Part shown: positions 25,331 through 34,194 of the stretch, one piece after another
Position numbering within the stretch: the first letter of the stretch is position 1
How the letters are laid out: the number at the start of each line of letters is the position of its first letter
Assembly: GCA_003298465.1 (NCBI GenBank)
Contig: QNGA01000003.1
Coordinates: forward strand, 1 to 64,000
Source: a halophilic archaeon
Lineage (GTDB): Archaea > Halobacteriota > Halobacteria > Halobacteriales > Haladaptataceae
Reading direction: 5' to 3'
Length of the DNA: 64,000 nt
The notes under the pieces: model-generated
Database searches by the model: none
The model's input: the letters and a program-made list of their open reading frames with translations, nothing else
What the model was told of the DNA's origin: nothing
Position numbers and translations under genes: made by a program

Positions 25331-26233
25331 TCACCCGAACTTGCCGGTGATGTAGTCCTCGACGCGCTGGCTGTTGGGATTCTCGAAGATCTGGTCGGTG
25401 TCGCCGTACTCGACGAGTTCGCCGCCGGTGAGGAAGACGGCGGTCTGGTCGCTGATGCGGGCGGCCTGCTGCATGTTGTGGGTGACGACGACGACGGTGT
25501 ACTCGTCGGCGAGTTCCTCGATGAGTTCCTCGATTTTGGCGGTGGCGATGGGGTCGAGTGCGCTGGCGGGTTCGTCCATCAGGATGACCTCGGGGTCGAC
25601 CGCCAGACACCGCGCGATGCAGAGCCGCTGTTGCTGACCGCCCGACAGCCCCAGCGCGTTGTCGTCCAGCCGGTCTTCCACCTCCTCCCAGAGCGCGGCG
25701 TTCCGAAGCGACCGTTCGACGAGCGCGTCGGCTTCGTCGGCGTTGGCGTTGCCGAGCAGGCGCGCGAGCAGGCCGGTGTCGATGTCGCCGTGCTTGCGCG
25801 GACCGTACGTGATGTTGTCCCGGATGGATTTCGGGAAGGGGTTGGGCGACTGGAACACCATCCCCACCCGTTTGCGCAGTTCGACGAGGTTGACGCCGTC
25901 CTGGTAGATCTCCTCGCCGTCGATCTCGACCGAGCCGTCGACCTCGGCGGCGTCGATGCGGTCGTTCATCCGGTTGAGACACCGCAGATACGTCGACTTC
26001 CCGCAGCCCGACGGCCCGATGAGCGCGGTGACGCTCTCCTCGGGGATGTCCATCGAGACGCCCTTCAGCGCGTGGTCGTCGCCGTAGTGGACGTCCAGGT
26101 CCTCGACCGCTATCTTGGGGTCGCCCCGGAACTCGTAGTCCGTCCACGACTCCTGCATCTCCTCCTCGCTCTCGCCGCTGGTCGTCGTCTGCTCGGGCTG
26201 TTCGTCTCTCATCTGAGTCTGGGTTTCACTCAT
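25331..26233 (-). CDS. pstB: Phosphate ABC transporter ATP-binding protein PstB
   Basis: 300 residues. Walker A is GPSGCGKST, the Q-loop lies in [14 protein letters not shown], the signature is LSGGQQQRL, Walker B is [13 protein letters not shown] and the switch His is in THNMQQAAR. An acidic, Glu-rich 40-residue N-terminal extension precedes the domain. PstB powers high-affinity phosphate import through PstA/PstC. Its start overlaps the pstA stop by 4 bases and it is the last gene of the pstSCAB operon. Confidence 0.96.
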   Translation of the reverse strand: MSETQTQMRDEQPEQTTTSGESEEEMQESWTDYEFRGDPKIAVEDLDVHYGDDHALKGVSMDIPEESVTALIGPSGCGKSTYLRCLNRMNDRIDAAEVDGSVEIDGEEIYQDGVNLVELRKRVGMVFQSPNPFPKSIRDNITYGPRKHGDIDTGLLARLLGNANADEADALVERSLRNAALWEEVEDRLDDNALGLSGGQQQRLCIARCLAVDPEVILMDEPASALDPIATAKIEELIEELADEYTVVVVTHNMQQAARISDQTAVFLTGGELVEYGDTDQIFENPNSQRVEDYITGKFG

Positions 26234-27837
26234 TGTCGTAGTTTCCTCCTGAAGTAGATGCGGGTCGTCACGCCGACGACGTAGAACGTTAGCACGACGA
26301 GCAGGAGCACGAACGCCGCGCCCCACGCCTGCGTCAGGCTCTCCGTGTTAATGAGCGCGTACACCTTGTAGGGGAGGGCGAGCGCGCTCTGCATCAGCGC
26401 TTCGTTCGTCACGAACGGCGGCGCGAGCGAGAACTCGAACGAGCCGAGGACGTTCGGAGCCGGCGCGCGCAGTCCGCCGGCCATCACGAGGATGAGCGGT
26501 GCCGTCTCGCCGGCGATGCGGCCGACACCGAGGATGACGCCGGTGATGACGCCGGGCATCGCCGCTGGGAGCACGACGCTCCGGATGGTCTCCCACTGCG
26601 AGACGCCCAGCGCCGCGCTCGCGTCGCGGTACTCGTCGGGGACCGTCTTGATGGCCTCCCGACTCGTGATGAGCACGAGCGGCAGTAGCATGAATCCGAG
26701 CACGAGTATGCCGGCGACGAGCGACGTGGAGTTGCCGAGTCGGGGGACGAGAAACGCGTAGCCGAACAGGCCGTAGACGATGCTCGGCGTGCTCCAGAGG
26801 CCGTTCGTCGCTATCTCGACGACGCGCGTGAATCCGCCCTGTTCGGCGTACTCGGTGAGGAAGACGGCCGCGCCGACGCCGAGCGGCACCGCGAACGCCA
26901 CGGCGCCCGCGACGACCCAGAACGTCCCCACGACAGCCGCGAAGATGCCGTTGACCTCGTCGGGCGAGAGCGTGTAGCCCGTCATCGTGAACGGCCAGTG
27001 GAACCGGATGCCGGGCGCTTCGATGACGACGTACTGGTCGAAGAAGGGCAGGTCGATCCAGAAGACGGGTGCCGTGAACAGTCCGAACTCGATACCGCGG
27101 GTCGCCGGTGCCCAGCCCTTGTCGAAGACGAACGAGATGACGAGCAGGAGGACGCCGAGCATCCCTAAAGCGTTGAGGCTGACGAGCATGTACGCACCCG
27201 TCTGGCGTCCCTGGGTGCCAAACCCGTCGTAGGCCTTTGCCGCCGACCACGCGGTGACGAGACCGACGAACACGGCGAGGACGGGAATGGCGATGTCGCC
27301 GCCGATGCCGACGGCGAACCCCTCGGGCGACCACCGCCACGAGGGCGTGATTACGTCGCCGAGCACGACGACACCGACGAGCAGCGCGAGCGCGGCCGCC
27401 GGAACCGTCGACCCGAGATCCTCGCGCGGTAGCACCGTCGCCACCGCCGTCGCGGCACCGCCGACCAGCGCGACCGCGAGCCAGCCGAGAAGGCCGAATC
27501 CCAGGGTCTGCGATGCGAAGAGGCCGGCCGCCGCGGTCCCGACGAGGCCGAACAGGCCGCCGGTGACGAGGCCGGCCGAGCGGTCGGGCGACGTGTCGAA
27601 CAGCCCCGCGTAGGACGCGACGCCGAGCACGCCGACGCCGACGCCGACCATGGCGAAGACGAGGCCGAACAGGTCGAACAGGGCGACGCCGGCCAGTTCG
27701 CCCGTCGGGTCCGTCCAGCGAAACAGCGTCGTCAGCCCGAGCATCACGGTGAGGATGCTAACACCGGCGACCGTCGCGCTGATGGCCTCGTTCGTGGACG
27801 ACTCCTCTGCTGCAACGGCGTCGGTTCCGTAGCTCAT
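26230..27837 (-). CDS. pstA: Phosphate ABC transporter permease PstA with N-terminal membrane extension
   Basis: 535 residues, nearly twice a bacterial PstA. The permease core fills the C-terminal half, with the EAA-like loop [16 protein letters not shown]. The N-terminal part (about residues 20-250) adds at least five further hydrophobic segments with no recognised domain. It forms the membrane channel with PstC. Its start overlaps the pstC stop and its stop overlaps the pstB start, so the operon is tightly coupled. Confidence 0.92.
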   Translation of the reverse strand: MSYGTDAVAAEESSTNEAISATVAGVSILTVMLGLTTLFRWTDPTGELAGVALFDLFGLVFAMVGVGVGVLGVASYAGLFDTSPDRSAGLVTGGLFGLVGTAAAGLFASQTLGFGLLGWLAVALVGGAATAVATVLPREDLGSTVPAAALALLVGVVVLGDVITPSWRWSPEGFAVGIGGDIAIPVLAVFVGLVTAWSAAKAYDGFGTQGRQTGAYMLVSLNALGMLGVLLLVISFVFDKGWAPATRGIEFGLFTAPVFWIDLPFFDQYVVIEAPGIRFHWPFTMTGYTLSPDEVNGIFAAVVGTFWVVAGAVAFAVPLGVGAAVFLTEYAEQGGFTRVVEIATNGLWSTPSIVYGLFGYAFLVPRLGNSTSLVAGILVLGFMLLPLVLITSREAIKTVPDEYRDASAALGVSQWETIRSVVLPAAMPGVITGVILGVGRIAGETAPLILVMAGGLRAPAPNVLGSFEFSLAPPFVTNEALMQSALALPYKVYALINTESLTQAWGAAFVLLLVVLTFYVVGVTTRIYFRRKLRQ

Positions 27838-28910
27838 TCGTTACCTCCCAGCTTCTGTTCCATCCGCCGCTCGATGACCTGCGAGACGACGCTCAGAACG
27901 AGCACGGTGACGAACAGCACGACCCCGGCCGCGAACAGTGCCGACATCTGCATGCTGCTCGCGTTCCCGTACTGGCTCGCGATGAGACCGGTGAGCGTCT
28001 CCGTGTTGCCGAACACGTCGTATATCGGGTCCGGAAGCTCCATCGCGTGCCCGATGATGATGGTCGCGGCCATCGTCTCGCCGATGGCGCGGCCGATGCC
28101 GAGCAGGACTGCGGCCGAGATGCCGGACATCGACGCAGGGAGCGTGACGCTCTTGACCGTTTGCCAGTCCGTCGCGCCGAGCGCCAGCGACCCGCTCTTC
28201 ATCGGCGACGGCACGCTGGAGATGGCGTCCTCGGCGACGGAGACGACCGTCGGGAGCGCCATCAGTCCGATGACGCTGCCGACGGCGAAGAGGCTCCCAT
28301 ACGTTGGGAGCGCAAGTTCGTTCATCAGGTAATCGTTGAGGAGCGTGTAGCCGATGAGTCCGTACACGACGGACGGGATTCCGGCGAGCGTCTCCACGCT
28401 CGGCTTCAGTATCTCGCGGGCCCACCCCGGTGCCAATTCACTGATGAACAGCGCGCCGGCGACGCCGAGCGGCGCGGCGATGAGCGTGGCGATGAACGTC
28501 GTCATCAGCGTCCCCCAGACGGCTGGGACGAGCGAGTAGACGGGGCTCTCCGAACTGGCCGACCACATCGGCTCCTCGGTCCGAAACAGGATGTCCGGTC
28601 CCATCAGCTTGAACGCGGGAATCGACTTCGCGACGAGATACAGCGTGATGAGGCCGAGGATGAGTATCGTCGAGACGGTCATCAGGAACGTCAGGAACTT
28701 CGCCGTCGCCGCCTGGTCGGCCGCCCAGCCGTAGACGACGACGACGCCGAACGCGACCAGCGGGAACGCCGTGAACCGCGGAGCGACGAGGAACGCCAGC
28801 AGCGCAGCGACCACGGCGACCGTCCCGAGTCCCGAGATGGCTCGTCCGGTCCGACCCATCCCCTCGAAGGACCGGCGAATCGACTCTACACCGGCGGTAC
28901 TCCCCGCCAT
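27834..28910 (-). CDS. pstC: Phosphate ABC transporter permease PstC
   Basis: 358 residues with about eight hydrophobic segments. The PstC core shows PLGVAGALFISELAP and the cytoplasmic loop ALGATDWQTVKSVTLPASMSG. An extra pair of hydrophobic segments (about 25-60) precedes the usual first helix. It pairs with PstA to form the phosphate channel. The start codon shares one base with the pstS stop, and the end overlaps pstA by 4 bases. Confidence 0.94.
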   Translation of the reverse strand: MAGSTAGVESIRRSFEGMGRTGRAISGLGTVAVVAALLAFLVAPRFTAFPLVAFGVVVVYGWAADQAATAKFLTFLMTVSTILILGLITLYLVAKSIPAFKLMGPDILFRTEEPMWSASSESPVYSLVPAVWGTLMTTFIATLIAAPLGVAGALFISELAPGWAREILKPSVETLAGIPSVVYGLIGYTLLNDYLMNELALPTYGSLFAVGSVIGLMALPTVVSVAEDAISSVPSPMKSGSLALGATDWQTVKSVTLPASMSGISAAVLLGIGRAIGETMAATIIIGHAMELPDPIYDVFGNTETLTGLIASQYGNASSMQMSALFAAGVVLFVTVLVLSVVSQVIERRMEQKLGGNE

Positions 28911-30016
28911 TACTGTTCGGGGTCGGGGAGCTTGTCGAGTTGGTTCTGCTGGCGTTTCTTCGTGAGTTTGGAGTAGTCTTCGGCCGCGACGAAGTTCTTC
29001 TGTCCGTAATCAGATATTATGGACCGGAGGAAGGCGGCCTCCTTCTTCGACGTATCTTTCCACGTGTAGCAGTGGAGGTCACGCGACAGGGGGTAGTTCT
29101 TCTCGGCGAGGTTCTTGCCGGGTTCGTACACCTTACCGTCGAAGGACAGCTTGATCGGTTTGACGTCGCCGCTGACGAACGCCAGCGCCATGTACGCGAT
29201 GGCGTTGTTGGACCGCTCGACGAGCGTCTTGACCTTCTGGTTTTGCCCCTTGCGCACGTCGACACCGGGCATCTTGGCGTTCGGGCCGCTGAGCATGTTC
29301 GCCCGGAACGCCGTGTCGGTGCCCGACCCGACGGCACGGCCGACCGCCTGAATCTCCTTGTCCGGGCCGTTGTACGACGGAATCTGCGACCACTTCGTGA
29401 TTTCGCCCTTGTAGATCTTCCGCACCTGCTCGGCGGTGAGCTTCTTCACGCCCGCCTCGTAAATCGCCTTGCTGACGACGATAGGCTGGGCGTCCACGCC
29501 GACGACGTGGTTCTGGAACTTCTTCAGCTTCGACTTGCTCGCGTCCGACAGCTCGTCCTTCACCGGCGCGCTGGCGTTGCCGATGTCAACCTGCCCCTTC
29601 ATCAGCTTCTCCAGCCCTGTTCCGGAGTGGCTGAGACCGACGGTGACGTTGAACGGCGGACCGTTGTCCTGGGTCTCGAATCCGTACTTGCTCGCCCAGT
29701 AGTCGGCGTAGCTCTTCTCAGTGTCGTAGCCGTACTTGCCAGGCTGCCAGTAGTCCTCGTCACCCGCAGGCCGGTTGGCCTTCCAGACGGACGCGGCCTT
29801 GCTGACGATGGGATAGACGGTCGAGGAGCCGCCGGCGCTAAGCGACGATACTCCGCCGTTGCCGCTTCCGCCTTCCGTGTTTCCGGAATCGCTGCCGGAG
29901 TCCCCACTCTCGCCACCTGCGGGTTTCGGACTGGTGCTGATACAACCAGCGAGCGACGCCGTCGCCGCACCGCTCGCGAGCAGTACCGTACGACGGTCGA
30001 CAGGGGTTTCTCGCAT
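28910..30016 (-). CDS. pstS: Phosphate-binding lipoprotein PstS
   Basis: 368 residues from ATG 30016. A Tat-type start (VDRRTVLLASG) and lipobox (SLAGC, Cys near residue 24) predict a membrane-anchored lipoprotein, followed by a Gly/Ser-rich linker. Phosphate-binding blocks are GGSSTVYPI, HSGTGLEKL and VGRAVGSGTDTAF. It captures phosphate outside the cell for PstCAB. It is the first gene of the operon and divergent from the PhoU-type regulator. Confidence 0.95.
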   Translation of the reverse strand: MRETPVDRRTVLLASGAATASLAGCISTSPKPAGGESGDSGSDSGNTEGGSGNGGVSSLSAGGSSTVYPIVSKAASVWKANRPAGDEDYWQPGKYGYDTEKSYADYWASKYGFETQDNGPPFNVTVGLSHSGTGLEKLMKGQVDIGNASAPVKDELSDASKSKLKKFQNHVVGVDAQPIVVSKAIYEAGVKKLTAEQVRKIYKGEITKWSQIPSYNGPDKEIQAVGRAVGSGTDTAFRANMLSGPNAKMPGVDVRKGQNQKVKTLVERSNNAIAYMALAFVSGDVKPIKLSFDGKVYEPGKNLAEKNYPLSRDLHCYTWKDTSKKEAAFLRSIISDYGQKNFVAAEDYSKLTKKRQQNQLDKLPDPEQ

Positions 30017-30286
30017 TACCACCTGCTTGCCGAAGAACGAGTAAATACCCTTCTATTATTTCTATATAGATGTCCATAGACAAACGAAATTCATCGACGG
30101 GCGGACGGCACGGAGCCGTCGAACCGGAAAACAAGCGTCCAAGAGTGCGCTACTCTGCGGGAAATTTCCCGGGTACAAACGGGGAAGTATCTTCATATAT
30201 TCCGGAAATTTTCCCAAGGATCCGCTCGGCCCGCCGAGTATATAGATAGAGTTACTTTTATTGTCGGGGGGTCACCACTCACGACC
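30017..30286. promoter_or_regulatory. Divergent pstS / phoU regulatory region with palindromes
   Basis: The 270-bp gap is AT-rich against its neighbours. A perfect 14-bp palindrome, CGGGAAATTTCCCG, lies at 30158-30171. A related imperfect copy, GGAAATTTTCC, lies at 30204-30214. GAAG-TAT-CTTC is at 30184-30194. Several TATA-like tracts occur: one near 30040-30070 facing pstS, and tatata and ttacttttat near 30237-30263 facing phoU. Phosphate-responsive elements (P-box) are known upstream of haloarchaeal pst operons. Equating these palindromes with them is an inference. Confidence 0.6.
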
Positions 30287-31282
30287 ATGGAAACGCGGAA
30301 AGTGCAGGTGACGGGGGGTTCCACGTACACGGTCTCGATTCCGAAATCCTGGGCCAACGAGAACGGTATCGAAGCCGGAAGCAAGGTCGAGTTCCATCCG
30401 GAGGGCGATTCGATGCTGCTGTCGCCCGAGTCCGCCAGCGACACCATCGAGGGCACGTTCGACATCACCGGACTGGAAGGGGCGAACCTCACCCGGACCG
30501 TCTTCACGCTCTACGTCAGCGGGTTCGACGTCATCAGCCTCGAAACGCCCAGGATCAACGCCGACCAGCGCCGCGTCATCCGCGACGCCACCCAGGGACT
30601 CGTCGGCCTGGAGGTCATCGAGGAGACGGGCGACCGGGTCGTGCTCCAGGACCTGCTCGACTCCTCGGAGCTGTCGATTCACAACGCCGTCACCCGCATC
30701 CGCCTCGTCGCGCTGACGATGCTGGAGGACGCCCTGACCGCCCTGGTGGAGAACGACGACGAGCTCGCCAACGACGTCATCGAGCGCGACGACGACGTCG
30801 ACCGCCTGTGGTTCATGGTGGCGCGCGTGTTCCGCTCCGCGCTCCGGAACCCCAGCGCCGCCGCCGACATCGGCGTCCCCCGGGAGACGTGTTTCGACTT
30901 CCACTCCAGCGCCCGACAGCTAGAGCGCATCGCCGACCACGCGGCCAAGATCGCCCAGTTGTCGCTCGACCTGGAGGAGATCCCCGAGGAGGTCGCCGAC
31001 GCGCTCTGGGAACTCCACGACGACTCGACGGAGGTCGTCGACATGGCGATGGACGCGCTGTTCGAGGACGACGGTCCCGAGGCGACCGAACTGGCGAACG
31101 ACGCCCGCGAGCGCGTGCGGGGCATCGACGAGCACAACCGCCACGTCAGCGACCTCATCCGCGACCTCGACGCCCAGCAATCCCAGCTACTGCGGCTCGT
31201 CGTCGACTCCCTGTCCCGGTGTGCCGACTACGGCGGTAACGTCGCCGAGACCGCGATGCAGAAAGCGGCCCCGCGGCCCTGA
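30287..31282 (+). CDS. Phosphate uptake regulator: AbrB-type swapped-hairpin domain plus PhoU domain
   Basis: 331 residues. Residues 1-45 are a SpoVT/AbrB swapped-hairpin DNA-binding domain (TYTVSIPKSWA and EAGSKVEF). Residues about 115-325 are helical PhoU repeats with acidic metal-cluster-type motifs such as DDDVDRLWF. In bacteria PhoU modulates Pst transport and signalling. In archaea the fused DNA-binding domain suggests direct transcription control, probably of the adjacent divergent pst operon through the palindromes in between. Confidence 0.9.
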   Translation: METRKVQVTGGSTYTVSIPKSWANENGIEAGSKVEFHPEGDSMLLSPESASDTIEGTFDITGLEGANLTRTVFTLYVSGFDVISLETPRINADQRRVIRDATQGLVGLEVIEETGDRVVLQDLLDSSELSIHNAVTRIRLVALTMLEDALTALVENDDELANDVIERDDDVDRLWFMVARVFRSALRNPSAAADIGVPRETCFDFHSSARQLERIADHAAKIAQLSLDLEEIPEEVADALWELHDDSTEVVDMAMDALFEDDGPEATELANDARERVRGIDEHNRHVSDLIRDLDAQQSQLLRLVVDSLSRCADYGGNVAETAMQKAAPRP

Positions 31283-31300
31283 CCTCGCACTTCGCGACCG

Positions 31301-31981
31301 TCAGGGGAGCCGTCCGCCCGTTATCCTGACGACTCCGAGGACGTGTTCGCTGTCCGCGACCGCGACCGCGACCGACCGTTCGGAGAGCGCGCGCCGCGCC
31401 GCGGCGACGCGGTCGTCCAGCACCGCCCAGGGCGGTTCCTCGAACCCCGAGCGACCGCCGGGCGTCGAGGCCAGCACGAGACAGCGGAACGCCTGATTCA
31501 CCGGCCACGCGTACGGGCGACCGCTCTGGCCGGCGTCGAGCAGGGCGACGTTGCCGCCGGGCCGAACCGCGTCCGCCCACCGGTTCACGGCCGCGCCGGG
31601 GTCGTCCAGCATCCCGACGACGAACGTCGCCAGCACGGCGTCGACCCGCTCGCGAGGCTCGAACGCGGCGGCGTCCGCCCGCACGAGGTGGACGTTCCGC
31701 CAGCCCTCGCGCTCGACGCGGTCGCGGGCCTGCGCGAGCATCCCCGCCGTGAAGTCGACGCCGACCACCCGGCCGGCGGGCCCGACGCGCTCGCGCAGGT
31801 GCGGGAAGTTCGCGCCCGTGCCACAGCCCATCTCGACGACGGTGTCGCCCCGCGAGAGTTCGAGCCGGTCGACCGCGACGTCTCGCAGGCGCGCGAGGCC
31901 GGGCGTCGCCGACGCCAGCAGGTCGTATAGCCTCGCCCACCGGCCGTAGAACCGCTGGGCGGCGGTCGTCCCCTGAGACAC
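31301..31981 (-). CDS. Class I SAM-dependent methyltransferase (UbiE/phospholipid methyltransferase-like)
   Basis: 226 residues. Motif I is VVEMGCGTGANFPHL, and the acidic loop VVGVDFTAGML and the later VRPGGNVALLD post-motif are typical of Rossmann methyltransferases. Hydrophobic content in the last third (PVNQAFRCLVLAS) suggests association with lipid or quinone substrates, as in UbiE-like enzymes. The exact substrate is unknown. It is convergent with the PhoU-type gene. Confidence 0.8.
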   Translation of the reverse strand: MSQGTTAAQRFYGRWARLYDLLASATPGLARLRDVAVDRLELSRGDTVVEMGCGTGANFPHLRERVGPAGRVVGVDFTAGMLAQARDRVEREGWRNVHLVRADAAAFEPRERVDAVLATFVVGMLDDPGAAVNRWADAVRPGGNVALLDAGQSGRPYAWPVNQAFRCLVLASTPGGRSGFEEPPWAVLDDRVAAARRALSERSVAVAVADSEHVLGVVRITGGRLP

Positions 31982-32061
31982 GCCCGGACCTACGGCGGAC
32001 GGCTCAAAAAAGGCCGGGGCGCGAGGGACGAATTGATTTCGTCCGAGCCCCTACTGCGACC

Positions 32062-32235
32062 GTGAGCAACGATTGCACCTACTGCGGCAGCGACGTGACG
32101 GCCCACGACCCCGTGTTCGTCGCCGAGGGCGTCGGCGAGGAGCGCCAACCCGTCGGGCGGTTCTGTAACTACGCCTGCCTGACGGCGTACGTCGACGAGG
32201 AGGAGCTGACGAGCGGCGCCTGCTGTCGCATCTGA
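32062..32235 (+). CDS. 57-residue zinc-binding micro-protein
   Basis: Read directly: GTG 32062 to TGA 32233-32235 encodes MSNDCTYCGSDV, then a central segment with HDPVFV, then FCNYACL and a C-terminal SGACCRI. The CxxC and CxxxC pairs form one zinc-knuckle site. The length, the acidic composition and the position between two real genes support a true gene. It was too short for routine ORF lists. Similar micro zinc proteins are abundant in Haloferax. Function unknown. Confidence 0.7.
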   Translation: MSNDCTYCGSDVTAHDPVFVAEGVGEERQPVGRFCNYACLTAYVDEEELTSGACCRI

Positions 32236-32263
32236 TGCGTCGAACGCGTGCGAGCCGCGACGC

Positions 32264-33001
32264 CTACACCGTCTCCGGGAGCCACCCGCCGTCGACCTTC
32301 ACGTTCGCGCCGCTGAGGTAGTCGCTGTCCTCCTCCAGGAAGAACCGGACGGCCTGCGAGACGTCGTCGAACGTCGCCGGCCGGCCCCGCGGCAGCTCCT
32401 CGGGGAACACGTCGGAGTTCTCGACGACGTAGGGCGAGACGGCGTTGACCGTGATACCGTCCCGGTCCGTGTCGGCGGCGAGCATCCGGGTGAACATCAG
32501 CACGCCCGCCTTGGCGACGAAGTACGGCGCGTTCTTCGGTGCGACCAGCCCCTTCTCGGAGCTCGCGTAGCCGACGTTGACGATGCGGCCGAACCCCTGT
32601 TCGCGCATCGCCGGCAGCGCGCGCTTCGAGCAGAGGTAGGTGGCGTTGACGTTCCCCTGGATGACGGCGTTCCACCGCTCGAACGACATCTCCTCCCAGT
32701 GTTCGGGCGCGAACGGGCCGACGTTGTTCACCAGCACGTCGACGCTCCCCAGGTCGTCCTCGACGGCCGAGAAGAGCGCGTCCACGTCGCCCGGGTCGGT
32801 CACGTCGCCCTGCACGACGGCGGCCGCGGTTCCGCGATTACGTGCCGCGTCGGCGACGTCGCGGGCGGCCGCCTCGCTGTTCCGGTAGTGAACCGCCACG
32901 TCCGGGCCGCAGTCCGCGAGCGACAGCAGCAGTTCGCGGCCGACGCCCGCGGCGCTGCCGGTGACCAGTGCGACTCGACCGGAGAGGTCCGGTTCTATCA
33001 T
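32264..33001 (-). CDS. SDR family NAD(P)-dependent oxidoreductase
   Basis: 245 residues. The cofactor loop is TGSAAGVGR, followed by LVNNVG. The catalytic Tyr and Lys are in YFVAK, and a Ser is available in GYASSEKG. The C-terminal block SGANVKVDGGW is typical of 3-oxoacyl-ACP-reductase-like (FabG-type) SDRs. The substrate cannot be told from sequence. It faces the zinc micro-protein gene tail to tail. Confidence 0.85.
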   Translation of the reverse strand: MIEPDLSGRVALVTGSAAGVGRELLLSLADCGPDVAVHYRNSEAAARDVADAARNRGTAAAVVQGDVTDPGDVDALFSAVEDDLGSVDVLVNNVGPFAPEHWEEMSFERWNAVIQGNVNATYLCSKRALPAMREQGFGRIVNVGYASSEKGLVAPKNAPYFVAKAGVLMFTRMLAADTDRDGITVNAVSPYVVENSDVFPEELPRGRPATFDDVSQAVRFFLEEDSDYLSGANVKVDGGWLPETV

Positions 33002-33028
33002 GTCCGGTGGTTCGGACGCCGGGGTAAA

Positions 33029-33442
33029 CTACCTTGGCGACTCGTCCCGCGACCCTCGCTCCTCCGCCCAGAACAGCGTCTCGCCGGGAATCGTCTCGCG
33101 CCGAACCGGGACCGCGGGCCGTTCGGCCCCGAGCGTCGTGAACGCGAGGACGGCGTCGTGCCGGCGCGCCACCGCGAGCGCGGGTCGGTGCAGTTCCGGC
33201 GGGAGGTTCAGCGCGTACAGCGCGTCGGCGGCCTCGTAGACGTCCGGCGAGGGGTCGGTCACGTCGTCGACGACGAACCGGACGCCCTCGGGCACCTCGC
33301 GCGGGACCACGTCGGTCGCGGTGACCGCGACACGGTCTGCGAGCGCCGCGGCTACGTCAGGTCGATTACCTATTCCGACCTCGACGACCCGTCCGAACTC
33401 TGCCAGTCGTGCGACGAGAGCGTCTCGGGTGGCGGGCTTCAC
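33029..33442 (-). CDS. UPF0146 family protein
   Basis: 137 residues from GTG 33442. The longer frame upstream is antisense to the archaemetzincin gene and is rejected. The sequence has VVEVGIGNRPDVA, TDVVPREVPEG and FVVDDVTDP, resembling a short Rossmann/methyltransferase-like core, and the NLPPELHRPALAVAR block of UPF0146. Function is unknown. It is divergent from the archaemetzincin gene across about 40 bp, so the promoters overlap. Confidence 0.8.
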   Translation of the reverse strand: MKPATRDALVARLAEFGRVVEVGIGNRPDVAAALADRVAVTATDVVPREVPEGVRFVVDDVTDPSPDVYEAADALYALNLPPELHRPALAVARRHDAVLAFTTLGAERPAVPVRRETIPGETLFWAEERGSRDESPR

Positions 33443-33481
33443 GGCGGGATGTTTATGGGGTGCCCGGCCATAGACGTTGCC

Positions 33482-34003
33482 ATGCTGATTGACATCGTCC
33501 CCGTGGGGGACGTGGCGGGACGGGTCAAGCGAGAGGCCTCTGCCGCACTGCGGTCCGTCTATGACTGCGACGTGACAGTTCACGAACGACAGGAGATTCC
33601 GGTCGGTTCGCACGATTCGAACCGCGACCAGTACCGCGCGGAGGACTTCATCGAACTCGCCGGTCGCGTCGGCAACGGCGACAAGAACATCGCCATCACG
33701 CCCCGCGACCTGTTCTACCGCCGCCGCAACTACGTCTTCGGCCTCGCCTATCTCGACGGCGCCGGCAGCGTCATCTCGACCTACCGCCTCCAGACCTCCT
33801 CCGACGGCGGTATCACGACCAAGTCCGCCGGCGAGGTGTTCTCCGACCGCGTCCGCAAGGAGGTCGTCCACGAGATCGGCCACACCATGGGGCTCGAACA
33901 CTGCGACAACTCCCGCTGCGTGATGAACTTCTCGCCGACCGTCCGCGAGGTGGACGTGAAGGAGGAGAACCTCTGCGGTTCCTGCCAGCGCCAGGTGCTC
34001 TGA
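33482..34003 (+). CDS. amzA: Archaemetzincin family zinc metalloprotease
   Basis: 173 residues, the usual archaeal size. The zinc signature is complete: H130, E131, H134 and H140 in HEIGHTMGLEHC. The archaemetzincin-specific C141, C146 and M148 follow (CDNSRCVM), and a later CGSCQ supplies two more Cys for the structural zinc. A TATA-like tgtttatgg box about 27 bases upstream supports a leaderless ATG. Natural substrates are unknown. Confidence 0.92.
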   Translation: MLIDIVPVGDVAGRVKREASAALRSVYDCDVTVHERQEIPVGSHDSNRDQYRAEDFIELAGRVGNGDKNIAITPRDLFYRRRNYVFGLAYLDGAGSVISTYRLQTSSDGGITTKSAGEVFSDRVRKEVVHEIGHTMGLEHCDNSRCVMNFSPTVREVDVKEENLCGSCQRQVL

Positions 34004-34194
34004 GCTCCGGTCGTCCGGCGGTTTCCTTCGATGACGAGAGTAGTATTCGACTCCGTTGAAACCCCCGATTGAGGGTGGAAGTCATGGCGAGAACACGGAG
34101 TGCGTATTCAGCACAATTAGATTTATTTCCCGAGTCATCGTTCTGAATCCACTTCGACGGGTTGAATCGAACCCTTGTCCGACGGGCGACGCCC

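Noticed and set aside
34082..34194. Possible degenerate CRISPR repeat (ttcaaccc...ttcagaac pattern) beside valS
   Set aside because: There is a single copy with only loose similarity to haloarchaeal repeats, and no spacers or cas genes nearby.
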